Below are positions 15,874 through 24,193 of a DNA stretch of 64,000 nt, one piece after another. The translations under genes were made by a program, and so were the position numbers. Numbering within the stretch: position 1 is the first letter of the stretch; each line of letters starts with the position of its first letter. Origin of the DNA: Amycolatopsis keratiniphila subsp. keratiniphila (GTDB lineage Bacteria > Actinomycetota > Actinomycetes > Mycobacteriales > Pseudonocardiaceae); assembly GCF_001620365.2 (NCBI RefSeq), contig NZ_LQMT02000022.1, positions 225,177-289,176 of the forward strand, read 5' to 3'. Under the pieces are notes generated by a model. That model worked only from the letters and a program-made list of their open reading frames with translations, was not told the DNA's origin and searched no databases.

Positions 15874-17091
15874 ATGGGACTGGGACTGAGTGCCATCCGG
15901 CTCGATTCGACACTGAACCTCGTCATCGTCCTGGTGCTGACGCTGCTCGCGATCATCGCCGTCCCGTTCTTCTGGGAACGCTGGCGCCGCAAGGTGGTCG
16001 GCCGCAGCGGCACGATCCTCGTCGCGGTGGTGCTGATCGTGGTCAGCACCGGGATGGGCGGCAACATGATCGGCGGGTTCTTCCCGACGGTCGGCGCCCT
16101 GTTCGGCACGGGCGTGTACTCGGGAGAGAGCGTCGACGCCGTCGCCGGGCAGAACGGTTCGGACCTCGACAAACTGCGCGACGCCGGGGCGATGCGGGCC
16201 AAGGAGGGCAAGGGTTCCGTCGTGCACATGACGGTGACCGGCAAGCGCACCGGCCTCACCCGCGACGTCTCGGTGTACTTCCCGCCCCAGTACTACGATC
16301 CCGCGTTCCGGTCGCTCAAGTTCCCGGTCATCGAGTGGATCCCGAACTACCCCTCCGGACCCGAAGTGGTCACCGGTCCGTACGAACTGCCGGCCAGGCT
16401 CGACGCGGCCATCGCGAAGCACGTGCTCCCGCCGACCCTGGTGATCATCCCGGACCCGACCGGGAAACCGAAGGTCGGCCACGACACCGAATGCATCGAC
16501 GAGGTCAACGGCACCGCCAACGACACCTACCTGACCGCCGACATCCGCGACTGGGCGATCGAGAAACTCGGCGCCAACCCGCAGCGGAAGGCGTGGACGA
16601 TGGCGGGCTGGTCGTCGGGCGGGTACTGCGCGATGAACCTGGTGACCCGGCACCCGCAGTGGTACGGCCAGGCGGCGAGCGTCAGTGGCTACTACAAGGC
16701 TTCGGTGGACGCGGAGACGGAGAACCTGTTCAAGGGCAGGCAGGACATCGCCGACGCGAACACGATCACGGTGAACCTGCAGAAGCATCCGTCGCCCGTC
16801 GACATCCTCGCGATCGCGGGGGACAAGGAAAGCTTCGAGAGCTTCTCGATCGATCAGATCCAGGCGGCCGTCCGCGCGCCCGCGACCCTCTCGTCGTGGC
16901 GGATCCCGGACGCCGGACACAACATGAACACCTTCAAGGCACAAGTGCCCGACGTGCTGGCGTGGATCGGCGCGCGGACCGTGCCGCCGTGCGCGCCGCA
17001 GGACAAGAAGATCATCACCAACGGCGGGGTCGCGCCGTGGCCCCTGCCCAACACCGGCGCCAAGGGTGCCTTAGTGGACGTCGTCGAGTAG
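15874..17091 (+). CDS. Membrane-anchored esterase D-type alpha/beta hydrolase
   Basis: 405 aa from ATG 15874 behind GGAGAGGGA. Two N-terminal hydrophobic helices (residues ~10-30 and ~48-66) anchor it in the membrane, leaving the enzyme domain outside. The domain resembles the Esterase/antigen 85 family (PF00756): GWSSGGYC with the nucleophile Ser, then Asp in AGDKES and His in DAGHN. Antigen-85-like mycolyltransferases share this fold; here the substrate is open. A disulfide-rich tail (VPPCAPQDK) follows. It overlaps the convergent MpaB-like gene by 21 nt. Confidence 0.85.
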   Translation: MGLGLSAIRLDSTLNLVIVLVLTLLAIIAVPFFWERWRRKVVGRSGTILVAVVLIVVSTGMGGNMIGGFFPTVGALFGTGVYSGESVDAVAGQNGSDLDKLRDAGAMRAKEGKGSVVHMTVTGKRTGLTRDVSVYFPPQYYDPAFRSLKFPVIEWIPNYPSGPEVVTGPYELPARLDAAIAKHVLPPTLVIIPDPTGKPKVGHDTECIDEVNGTANDTYLTADIRDWAIEKLGANPQRKAWTMAGWSSGGYCAMNLVTRHPQWYGQAASVSGYYKASVDAETENLFKGRQDIADANTITVNLQKHPSPVDILAIAGDKESFESFSIDQIQAAVRAPATLSSWRIPDAGHNMNTFKAQVPDVLAWIGARTVPPCAPQDKKIITNGGVAPWPLPNTGAKGALVDVVE

Positions 17092-17922
17092 CTTGGCGCG
17101 ATAAGCCTTGGGGTACAAGCGGATCCGGTCTGGAACCCGTTTCCCGGCCACCCTCGTGAGCGTTCCGAGGCGCCGGAGACGACGTTCGTCGCCGTCTGTC
17201 CACTTGAGACTCAAGCGATCGCGCAAGGTCTCCGGGAGCAGGCCGATCGCGCACAGCGTCAGCACGTTCCCGCCCGCCGGCCGGACGGGGCGCCACAGGG
17301 CTTCCGGCAAGAACCACCACGGGGGCGGTGGCGTGTCGCGCATGGTGATCGAAAGGAGCAGTTCCCGGACCGTGTGGTTGTCTTCGAGCCGGTTCGCGAC
17401 GACGTCGTCGAAGTAGGCCTCGAATCCTTCGAGATCCTCCGGCATGTGATGCTCACGGAGGCCGAGCAGCAGGCCGACGCGCCGCCATTCCGCGTAGAAC
17501 CGGCGCTTTTCCGTGTCGGACAACGGATGGACGAAGACCTCGTGCATGCGGACGGTCGTCCAGAACGTCGAGCCGTGCACCCACCAGTACGCCTCGGGAT
17601 TCAGCGCGTGATAGCGCTCGCCGTGGTGGTCGACGCCCTTGATCGCCTTGTGCAGCTCGCGGAGCCGCTCGGCCTCCGCGACCGCTTCCCTGCCGCCGAA
17701 AACCTGGCTCAGCAAGGAATCGATGGTCCGGTCGAGGCGACCCCACGGATCCTGGGTGTAGTTCGAATGGTCGTGGACGCCGGCGCCGACCACCGGATGC
17801 GCGACCTGCAACAGCAACGCCGTTCCCGCGCCGAGCAGCAGTCTCCGGTCGCCGACCACCTGCCAGGCAACGGAATCCGGGCCGAGCGGGGTCACGGCGG
17901 GCAGGCGGGCTTCGGTGCTCAT
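17071..17922 (-). CDS. MpaB-like oxygenase (DUF2236)
   Basis: 283 aa from ATG 17922 behind GGGAGGTC. The family hallmarks are LLLQVAHPVVGAGVHDHSNY and the RTIDSLLSQVFGG...WVHGSTFWTTVRMHEVF stretch, with conserved His residues that bind heme in latex-clearing protein and related oxygenases. Members of DUF2236/MpaB act on oxidised terpenoids or polyisoprenoids. The next gene downstream on the opposite strand is a membrane esterase whose 3' end overlaps this gene's 3' end. No signal peptide. Confidence 0.82.
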   Translation of the reverse strand: MSTEARLPAVTPLGPDSVAWQVVGDRRLLLGAGTALLLQVAHPVVGAGVHDHSNYTQDPWGRLDRTIDSLLSQVFGGREAVAEAERLRELHKAIKGVDHHGERYHALNPEAYWWVHGSTFWTTVRMHEVFVHPLSDTEKRRFYAEWRRVGLLLGLREHHMPEDLEGFEAYFDDVVANRLEDNHTVRELLLSITMRDTPPPPWWFLPEALWRPVRPAGGNVLTLCAIGLLPETLRDRLSLKWTDGDERRLRRLGTLTRVAGKRVPDRIRLYPKAYRAKLLDDVH

Positions 17923-17966
17923 GGCGACCTCCCGAAGAGCGACGTATCGCCACTGTCCCACCTTGT

Positions 17967-18887
17967 TTACATGTCGTCAATAGCGGGAAGCAGTGCCTTG
18001 ACCACCTCCGTCACTCGTCTACCCGCACTTGCGTAGGTGGTCGACAACGGCTGTGAGCTCAGGACGACGACGAGGTAGCGGTCGTCCTCGCCGACCGCGC
18101 CCGAGCTGTGCAGGATCCGCGAGCCGCGGCAGCACGCCCAGCCCTGTTTGATCGACCAGGGAAGGGAACCGACGGCGTCCGGGATGCCGAAGTACTGCCG
18201 GACCCCGTCGGAGCCGTTCTCCGTCGCGCCGCTCAACGCCCGCATGATCGTCGTGCGCGGCCCGGCGCCCGCCTGGTCGAGCAGGTAGCGGTAGATCTTC
18301 ACGACGTCCGCGGCGGTGATCCGGGTGTCACCCCAGCGGCCGGGATCCTCGGGTGGACGCGTACCGGCGAGACCGATCTTGTTCGCCCACCGGGTGACGA
18401 TGAGGGGACCGCCGAGGGCCGTCCACAGCCTGCTGGCGATGTCGTCGTCGCTGACCGACAGCATCCGCTGCACGGTGCTCGGCGGTGTGCCCGCCTGAAG
18501 CGCTTCCAGCGCGATGAGGAGTTTCACGAGCGACGCCGAGGTGTAGGACCGGTCCGCCTTGAGGGAAACGGTGTTCTTCTTGGCGGTGCGGTCGTAGACG
18601 ACCACGCTGACCTGCCCGCCGGGGACGAGGTCCGCGAGCGCCTGGCTGTCGACGGACTTCGGCGGTGGGTCCGGCGCGGCCGACGACGAGGGCGTCGGTG
18701 ACACGACCGGATCCTCCGGTTCGGCTTCGACGGCCGGTGCCGTGGTGCTCGGCGCCGCCTCCGCGACCGCCACCGGACCGGGTCGCGACGGCGGGATCAG
18801 GACCATCGCGAGGATGGCGCCCAGGCACAGCCCCACCAGGAGGAAGACTCCGCTCACCTTGCCCACATGACCTGTTGCCAGTGTCAC
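17967..18887 (-). CDS. Membrane-anchored serine hydrolase (class A beta-lactamase fold)
   Basis: 306 aa from GTG 18887; GTG 18866 is an alternative with an AGG nearby. One N-terminal membrane helix (GVFLLVGLCLGAILAMVLIPP) is followed by a Ser/Thr/Pro-rich linker and an extracytoplasmic domain. The domain has the SxxK motif in TSASLVKLL, an SDD in the second box, and a KxG-like segment near SIKQGWACC. This fits beta-lactamase-like serine hydrolases; substrates are unknown and true beta-lactamase activity is not implied. It is divergent from the DUF4383 gene. Confidence 0.75.
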   Translation of the reverse strand: MTLATGHVGKVSGVFLLVGLCLGAILAMVLIPPSRPGPVAVAEAAPSTTAPAVEAEPEDPVVSPTPSSSAAPDPPPKSVDSQALADLVPGGQVSVVVYDRTAKKNTVSLKADRSYTSASLVKLLIALEALQAGTPPSTVQRMLSVSDDDIASRLWTALGGPLIVTRWANKIGLAGTRPPEDPGRWGDTRITAADVVKIYRYLLDQAGAGPRTTIMRALSGATENGSDGVRQYFGIPDAVGSLPWSIKQGWACCRGSRILHSSGAVGEDDRYLVVVLSSQPLSTTYASAGRRVTEVVKALLPAIDDM

Positions 18888-18998
18888 CCGTTCGTGTTCA
18901 CGGGTAGCCCGTTCGGCCCGACGCTGTTTGTCCGGAAGGGCAGCGGGGTATCCGGGGCCCAGCGTGAAATCAGGTCGCCAACTCTGGGAGGCGGAGCA

Positions 18999-19595
18999 AT
19001 GGCACGTGCACAACGCGCTCGTATCCGGACGGCGGGGCTTCAGCCCGCGCAGGTCCTCGCCGGGCTGTCGAGCCTGGCGTTCCTGGTGTTCGGGATCGTG
19101 GGCTTCACCAGGACCGGGTTCGCCGACTTCGCAGGCCGCAGCGACGCGACCGTGCTGGGATTCTCGGTGAACCCGCTCTACAACCTCGGTTTCGTCGTAC
19201 TGGGCGCGATCGGTCTGCTGCTGACCTTCGGGTCGGGGCGGTCCCGGGTCTTCGGTTTCCTGACGTTCGCCGCCTTCGGGGCGCTGTTCGTCTGGGGGCT
19301 CATGATCGTGGGCACCGTTTCGACGAACCCGGTCTCAGAGGCCGGAAACCCGTTCAACCTCAACGGGCCGGACAACTGGCTGCATCTCGGCCTCGCCGCG
19401 CTCGGGCTGGTGATCGCGTTCCTGCCCGCACGGCACAAGGTGCTGCTGCCGGAGGACGAAGAAGAGACCGTGGTCGCGGACCGGGCCGACAGCGCCACGG
19501 CCGTCGAACCCCTTCCGGACACTTCGCGGCGGCCGAAGCACGGAAAAGGCCCGACCGCCGCTCGGGAAGAGCGACCGCCGGGCCTCGCCCACTAG
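18999..19595 (+). CDS. DUF4383 four-helix membrane protein
   Basis: 198 aa from ATG 18999 behind GGGAGGCGGAG. Four hydrophobic helices are evident: AGLSSLAFLVFGIVGF, YNLGFVVLGAIGLLL, FGFLTFAAFGALFVWGLMIVG and WLHLGLAALGLVIAFL. Residues GFTRTGFADFAG between the first two are typical of DUF4383. The C-terminal 50 residues are a charged cytoplasmic tail (EDEEETVVADRADS). Function unknown. It is convergent with the lipoprotein gene with only 3 nt between. Confidence 0.8.
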   Translation: MARAQRARIRTAGLQPAQVLAGLSSLAFLVFGIVGFTRTGFADFAGRSDATVLGFSVNPLYNLGFVVLGAIGLLLTFGSGRSRVFGFLTFAAFGALFVWGLMIVGTVSTNPVSEAGNPFNLNGPDNWLHLGLAALGLVIAFLPARHKVLLPEDEEETVVADRADSATAVEPLPDTSRRPKHGKGPTAAREERPPGLAH

Positions 19596-19598
19596 CGC

Positions 19599-20579
19599 TC
19601 AGTAGCCGGACTCCTGGGCGGGAGCGTCTTCCTCCTTCTTGGGGGCGGCGTTCCCGCTCTGGGCGGCCTTGTCCTTCACCGGCGCGGTGCTCTTGCAGCC
19701 CGCGGGCTCGATGACGAACCAGGTGCCGCCGACGCCGTGACCGTTGGCCTGACCGGCTTCCGTGTCCTTGGCGTAGCGATAGACGGCCCACCCGCCGACG
19801 GTGACCTGCATGGTGCCGTCCGCGCGCTTCACCTTGCCGAGCAGCTTCTGGTCGATGCCTTCGAGCTGGACGTCGCCCTCGGCGAGTACCGGCGGCCAGG
19901 CCTTCGCGCAGTCACCGTTGCAGGTCGGCTGCTTGTTCTTCTTGTCCTTGGTGAACATGTACAGGGTGAAGCCGTCCTGGTCCACAATGGCCGGTCCGAT
20001 GCCGTCGACGTTGCTCGCGACGAGCTTCGCTTCGCCGTCCTTCTGTTCGGCCGGAGCTTCCTTCGCGGCCTGGCCCGCTTTGCCGCCCTTGGCGTTCGCG
20101 GCGTACCAGGTGCTGCCGACGCCCTGCCCCTTCGCTTCGCCCGCCTTGGCATCCTTGGCGTAGCGGTAAAGCGCCCATCCGCCCACGGTGACCTGCTTGC
20201 GTCCGTCAGCACGGGTCACTTCGCCGACCAGGGCCTGATCCACGCCTTCGATCTGGACTTCACCCTCGGCCAGCACCGGCGGCCAGGCCTTCGCGCAGTC
20301 ACCGTCGCAATTGGACTTCGGCGGTTTCGCGCTGTCCTTGTCGAAGCGGTACAAGGTGAAGCCGTCCTTGTCGACGAGCACCTGGCCGAGATTCCCGGCT
20401 TCGGCCACGGCCACCTTGGTCTCGCCCTTGGCCGCGGGGGCGTTCCCGCCCGCCCCGGCCACCGCCGCGGCGGGAGCGACGGCGGGCGCGGCCGCCTCGG
20501 TGCCGCCGGAGCAGGCCGACAGCACCACCAGGCCCGCGGCCGCGGACGCCGCTGCGACGACGAAACGCTTGCGAAGCAT
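19599..20579 (-). CDS. SCO0930-like lipoprotein with duplicated PF03640 domain
   Basis: 326 aa. A lipobox LSAC at residues ~20-23 (VVLSACSGG) marks a lipoprotein after signal peptidase II cleavage. An Ala-rich linker leads into two copies of the secreted-repeat domain PF03640. Each has DKDGFTLYRF or QDGFTLYMF, a short Cys pair (NCDGDCAKAWPP, TCNGDCAKAWPP) and a VTVGGWALYRYAKD closing motif. The pairs suggest disulfide or metal-binding loops. SCO0930-family proteins sit on the cell surface with no established role. The two domains differ in their middle, so the duplication is old. Confidence 0.85.
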   Translation of the reverse strand: MLRKRFVVAAASAAAGLVVLSACSGGTEAAAPAVAPAAAVAGAGGNAPAAKGETKVAVAEAGNLGQVLVDKDGFTLYRFDKDSAKPPKSNCDGDCAKAWPPVLAEGEVQIEGVDQALVGEVTRADGRKQVTVGGWALYRYAKDAKAGEAKGQGVGSTWYAANAKGGKAGQAAKEAPAEQKDGEAKLVASNVDGIGPAIVDQDGFTLYMFTKDKKNKQPTCNGDCAKAWPPVLAEGDVQLEGIDQKLLGKVKRADGTMQVTVGGWAVYRYAKDTEAGQANGHGVGGTWFVIEPAGCKSTAPVKDKAAQSGNAAPKKEEDAPAQESGY

Positions 20580-20661
20580 GGGATTTCTCCTTGTTCGTAG
20601 GGGTTCCGCGGCTTGGCGCGGTGAGCTTGTACCCCCTACACGGAGCCGGCTGAGGACCGGT

Positions 20662-22035
20662 TCAAGGAGTTTTCGGTTTTTCTTCGCGAGCCTCCAGCGC
20701 GGCGTCGACGAGCACCCCGGCCGAGCCGGTGTAGTGCGCGGGATCCAGCAGGTCGGCCAAAGATTCGGCGGGAAGCACTCCGGTTACCTCCGGCAGGCCG
20801 GAAAGAACCTCGACGAGGGCCTTGTCCTGTGCGAGGGCGAGCTTGGCCGCCTGCCCGAGAACCTCCTTGGCCCGTTTCTTGCCGAGCAGCGGGGCGAGCA
20901 CGGTCGAAAGCCGCTCGGAGACGATCTGGCCGTGCGTGAGGCCGAGGTTCTCGCGCATGCGTTCGTCGTCGACGACCAGACCCCGGGCGAGCTCGGCCGC
21001 CGTATGCGCGGCGCCGCCGGTCAGGCGCAGGCACTCGCGCAGCAGCTGCCACTCGGCGTGCCACGCGCCCGCGGACCGTTCGTCCTCGGAGACCAGGGCC
21101 TGGGTGACGCCGGTGGCCAGCACCGGCACCTGGAGCGCGGCCGACCGGATCAGCGTCGCGAGCACCGGATTGCGTTTGTGCGGCATCGCCGAAGACCCGC
21201 CACGGCCCTCACCCGCCGGCTCCGAGACCTCCCCGACCTCGGTCCGCGTCAGGAACTGGACGTCGACCGCGATCTTCCCGAGCGCGGCGGCGGTGAAGGA
21301 GAGCGCGGCCGCGAGGTCGGCCGTCGGCGTGCGGAGGGTGTGCCAGGGGAGCGCGGTCTCGGCGAGCCCGGTCTCCTCGGCGAAGGCTGTCTGGAGGCGC
21401 TGCGGATAGCCGTCGGGCAGGTCGGCGAGGCGCGCGTACTCGGCATACGCGGCCCTCGTGCCCGCGGCGCCCCCGAGCGAGACCGGCAGAACGACCCGGT
21501 TCAACCTGTCGAGCGCGTCGAGCGTCAGCTGACGCCAGCCCGCCGCCTTGAGCCCGAACGTCGTCGGCACCGCGTGCGCGGTGAGGGTGCGCCCGGCCAT
21601 GGTCGTGTCGCGATGCGCGCGGGCGAGATCCGCCAGCGCCTCCGCCGTCGACTCGAGATCCGCGGTGAGGAGCACCCGTGTCCGCGAGGCGACCAGCATC
21701 ATCGCGGTGTCGAAGATGTCCTGGCTGGTGGAGCCGCGATGGACGTACTCCGTCCCGGCGGCCTCGGTCAGCTCCTTGATCAGCCCCACGACCGGGTTCG
21801 CCGTCTCACGGGCCGCCCTCGCCAACGCGACCACGTCGATCTCGGCGGCCGCGGCCGCCTCGGTGATCGCCGCCGCGGCGTCCTGCGGGATCAGCCCGGT
21901 GCGGGCCTGCGCCCTGGCGAGCGCAGCTTCCGCGTCCAACAGGGCCCGCAACCAGGCGAGATCACCCGTCGCCGCCTCGGCGGGCGTGCCGGCGCGGACC
22001 GGGGACAGGAGGCCGGAATCGGGATCGGCGTTCAT
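20662..22035 (-). CDS. pcaB: 3-carboxy-cis,cis-muconate cycloisomerase
   Basis: 457 aa from ATG 22035. It belongs to the fumarase/aspartase superfamily: the GEGRGGSSAMPHKRNP signature loop is intact, and EYVHRGSTSQDIFDTA matches the T-S-Q-D substrate motif of PcaB. The enzyme lactonises 3-carboxymuconate in the protocatechuate branch of the beta-ketoadipate pathway. No other pca genes are within the window, so it is either unlinked or a related cycloisomerase. It follows a DinB gene with a 25-nt gap. Cytoplasmic tetramer by family knowledge. Confidence 0.85.
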   Translation of the reverse strand: MNADPDSGLLSPVRAGTPAEAATGDLAWLRALLDAEAALARAQARTGLIPQDAAAAITEAAAAAEIDVVALARAARETANPVVGLIKELTEAAGTEYVHRGSTSQDIFDTAMMLVASRTRVLLTADLESTAEALADLARAHRDTTMAGRTLTAHAVPTTFGLKAAGWRQLTLDALDRLNRVVLPVSLGGAAGTRAAYAEYARLADLPDGYPQRLQTAFAEETGLAETALPWHTLRTPTADLAAALSFTAAALGKIAVDVQFLTRTEVGEVSEPAGEGRGGSSAMPHKRNPVLATLIRSAALQVPVLATGVTQALVSEDERSAGAWHAEWQLLRECLRLTGGAAHTAAELARGLVVDDERMRENLGLTHGQIVSERLSTVLAPLLGKKRAKEVLGQAAKLALAQDKALVEVLSGLPEVTGVLPAESLADLLDPAHYTGSAGVLVDAALEAREEKPKTP

Positions 22036-22060
22036 CGGCCCAGCATCGCATTTCAAGGTT

Positions 22061-22600
22061 TCAGTGGCCTGTCCTCCCGTCGATGCGCTCGCGAAGCAAG
22101 TCGGCGTGGCCTGCGTGGCGGGCGTACTCGGCGATGTGATGGGTCAGCAGCCACCGCAACGAGAACGGCTTCCCGTCGCGACGACCCGTGCCCGTGTCGT
22201 CGAGCGACGAGGCCGCCACGATCTCCCGCGCCCGCGCGCACTCCGCACGCCACGCCGCCCACGCCTCCTCGACATCGCCGCCCAGATCCTCGAAGTCCTG
22301 CTCGGGCCACTCGTCGGAGTAATAGAGCAACGGGACGTCCTCGCCCGCGAACTGCAGGCGGAACCACCAGCGCTCGACGCCCGTGAGGTGCCTGAGCAGC
22401 CCGTGCAGTGACAAACCCGACGGCTCGATCGGCCGCTGGGCCATCTGCTCCGGCGTCAGCCCCTGGCACTTCAGCTCGAAGGTGCGGCGATGCCAATCGA
22501 GCGTGGACGTCAGGATCTCGCGCTCGCTCGCCACGCGCGGCGGCTCCAGGCGCTCGCCCTCCCAGCTCGCCGCGTAGTTCTCGTCGGGGATCGTGTCCAT
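22061..22600 (-). CDS. DinB family protein (DUF664)
   Basis: 179 aa from ATG 22600; an ATG a few codons upstream is an alternative. The DinB/YfiT four-helix bundle carries the expected metal His residues: an N-terminal HGLLRHL and a C-terminal LTHHIAEYARHAGHADLLRE. Proteins of this family include mycothiol-dependent transferases and damage-inducible proteins; DUF664 members are mostly uncharacterised. It lies between pcaB and the tRNA-Lys gene on the minus strand. Confidence 0.8.
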   Translation of the reverse strand: MDTIPDENYAASWEGERLEPPRVASEREILTSTLDWHRRTFELKCQGLTPEQMAQRPIEPSGLSLHGLLRHLTGVERWWFRLQFAGEDVPLLYYSDEWPEQDFEDLGGDVEEAWAAWRAECARAREIVAASSLDDTGTGRRDGKPFSLRWLLTHHIAEYARHAGHADLLRERIDGRTGH

Positions 22601-22699
22601 GCCCACGACCATGGCAGAGACCCCCGACAATTCCGTGGCGCTCCGGCGGCGGCCCCGCCATCCTGGTGGTCGACGGCGGTCTACTAGACTCGGCCGCAC

Positions 22700-22772
22700 G
22701 GGCCGTTAGCTCAATTGGTAGAGCTGCGGACTTTTAATCCGTAGGTTCTGGGTTCGAGCCCCAGGCGGCCCA
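22700..22772 (+). tRNA. tRNA-Lys (anticodon UUU)
   Basis: 73 nt. Acceptor GGGCCGT pairs with GCGGCCC with a final G-T wobble, and the discriminator is A. The anticodon loop is CTTTTAA with TTT at the centre. The T arm is CTGGG-TTCGAGC-CCCAG. No CCA is encoded. Its 3' end (22738-22775) is the left att core of the integrated element. Confidence 0.95.
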
Positions 22773-22775
22773 CTC
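22738..22775 (+). other. attL core
   Basis: 38 bp covering the anticodon-arm 3' side to three bases beyond the tRNA end. The identical sequence recurs at 34355-34392. The intact tRNA is kept at this left end. Confidence 0.85.
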
Positions 22776-22813
22776 TTTCGCCTGGTCCACGCGTTGTGGC
22801 TATCCCGGCTCAA

Positions 22814-22838
22814 GATCATCTCCCCGGTTTATCCCCGG
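22814..22838 (+). repeat. 25-bp direct repeat near left att (copy 1)
   Basis: A 25-bp sequence containing CCCCGGTTTATCCCCGG is repeated exactly, in the same orientation, at 34211-34235 near attR. It overlaps the region next to the integrase 3' end. Candidate arm-type site for integrase or excisionase. Confidence 0.75.
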
Positions 22839-23986
22839 TTTTGGAGTCGGACGGGTTTATCCAAGAGCCCTTCCAGGGCCTTCGCCGTGGCCGGGTCGAC
22901 CGTCTTCCGCTCCAGGTAGTTGTCCTGCGTCATCGACACCCGCGAGTGGCCGAGTTGGTCCGCGATCAGCCTCGTCGGCACCCCCGCGTCGTCCAGCGCG
23001 GTCGCCGTCGTCTTCCGGAACGTGTGCGAGGTGACCCAGAGGAAGTGGTCACCACCGCGGATTTCCCGGATGACCCGCAGGACGTTGTTCGGGTCGCGCA
23101 TCCCGCCCGTCGTGCTGGGGAAGATGGGGCCGGTTGCCGCCGCCCGCTTCGTCAGCAGCTCCACGGCCCAGGTAGGGAGCGGGAGCGCGCGTTTGCTCGA
23201 CTCGCTCTTCGGGCGAGGCTTGCGGAGCAGCCCTTTGCCCTTGATCCGAACCACGGTGTGCGTGATGTCGACGGTGCCCGCCACCAGGTCGACGTCCTCC
23301 CAGTACGTCGCGAGCGCTTCACCGACCCGGACGCCGGTCGCCATCATGAACCGGGACAAGTCGGGCAGGTCCCAGCGAACGGCCTTCTCATTCGCCTCCA
23401 GCCGCGCCAGCCACCCGGCGCGCTCGTCCGCGTCCAGAGCGCGAGGCTTCTTCTTCGCAGTCGGGATGCGCCGGGTGTCCCGAGTCGGGTTGCCGTCGAT
23501 CGCGTCGTACCGAGCCGCCAGCCCGAGCATTCCCGAAAGGACGGTCCGCGCCGTCTTCGCCGTCGACGCTCCGACGTTGAGCTGAATAGTCCCAAGGAAG
23601 CGATCCAGCCGCATCACGGTGGCTTCTCGTATCCGCAGCTCCCCGAGGCCCGGCACGACGTGAGCGTTCAAGACCGATTCGTACGCGGTCTCGGTGGTCG
23701 GCGACTTCTTGCCGTCCTCGACGTCCTGCCGCACCTGGTCCATCCAGACTTCAGCCAGCACCTTCAGGTGCGTCTCCCGGGTGATCTCGCCAGTCGTCGA
23801 CCCGGTCCATTCGCGGAACACGTCCTTGAGTCGCTGCGCAGCCTTGCCCTTCGTCTTCCCGGTCCGCTCCACCTCCCGCGTCTTGCCGTCGAAGTCGCGG
23901 AACAACGCACGAGCCCGGTACCCGCCCGGAACAGGCGAATACCGGATCTCCCCGTACGTTCCGATCTCCAGTTGAGGCCGAGGCAT
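22829..23986 (-). CDS. int: Tyrosine recombinase (integrase)
   Basis: 385 aa. Catalytic motifs are complete: Arg in TGVRVGEAL, His-x-x-Arg in SHTFRKT, a second His in QLGHSRVSM, and the nucleophile Tyr357 in QDNYLER. The N-terminal ~60 residues (IRYSPVPGGYRARALFRDFDGKTREVERTG) form the arm-binding domain, followed by a core-binding helical domain. It catalyses integration and excision at tRNA-Lys. ATG 23986 overlaps the xis stop (TGATG). It lies next to attL, as usual for AICEs. Confidence 0.92.
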   Translation of the reverse strand: MPRPQLEIGTYGEIRYSPVPGGYRARALFRDFDGKTREVERTGKTKGKAAQRLKDVFREWTGSTTGEITRETHLKVLAEVWMDQVRQDVEDGKKSPTTETAYESVLNAHVVPGLGELRIREATVMRLDRFLGTIQLNVGASTAKTARTVLSGMLGLAARYDAIDGNPTRDTRRIPTAKKKPRALDADERAGWLARLEANEKAVRWDLPDLSRFMMATGVRVGEALATYWEDVDLVAGTVDITHTVVRIKGKGLLRKPRPKSESSKRALPLPTWAVELLTKRAAATGPIFPSTTGGMRDPNNVLRVIREIRGGDHFLWVTSHTFRKTTATALDDAGVPTRLIADQLGHSRVSMTQDNYLERKTVDPATAKALEGLLDKPVRLQNRG

Positions 23987-24183
23987 CAGGCCACCTCGAC
24001 GGCCAACTGATCAACCCACGCCCGGACGTCCTCAGGGCGGTACCGCACGTATCGGCCCATGCGACGGCCAGCAGGGCCGTAACCCTTGCTGCGCCACTGG
24101 TACAGCGTCCCGACGGGAACGCCGAGGTAGGCAGAGACGTCCTCTACTGTCCAGAGTGGATCGACGTCGTGCACGTTGTTCAT
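23986..24183 (-). CDS. xis: Excisionase (Xis, MerR-like HTH)
   Basis: 65 aa. Single winged-helix of the HTH_17/excisionase family: LWTVEDVSAYLGVPVGTLYQWRSKGYGPAGRRMGRYVRYRPEDVRAWVDQL. It would bend the att DNA to favour excision. It lies 10 nt after rep and overlaps int by 1 nt, so the three are coexpressed. The basic recognition helix is typical. Confidence 0.88.
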   Translation of the reverse strand: MNNVHDVDPLWTVEDVSAYLGVPVGTLYQWRSKGYGPAGRRMGRYVRYRPEDVRAWVDQLAVEVA

Positions 24184-24193
24184 GTGATCCCCC

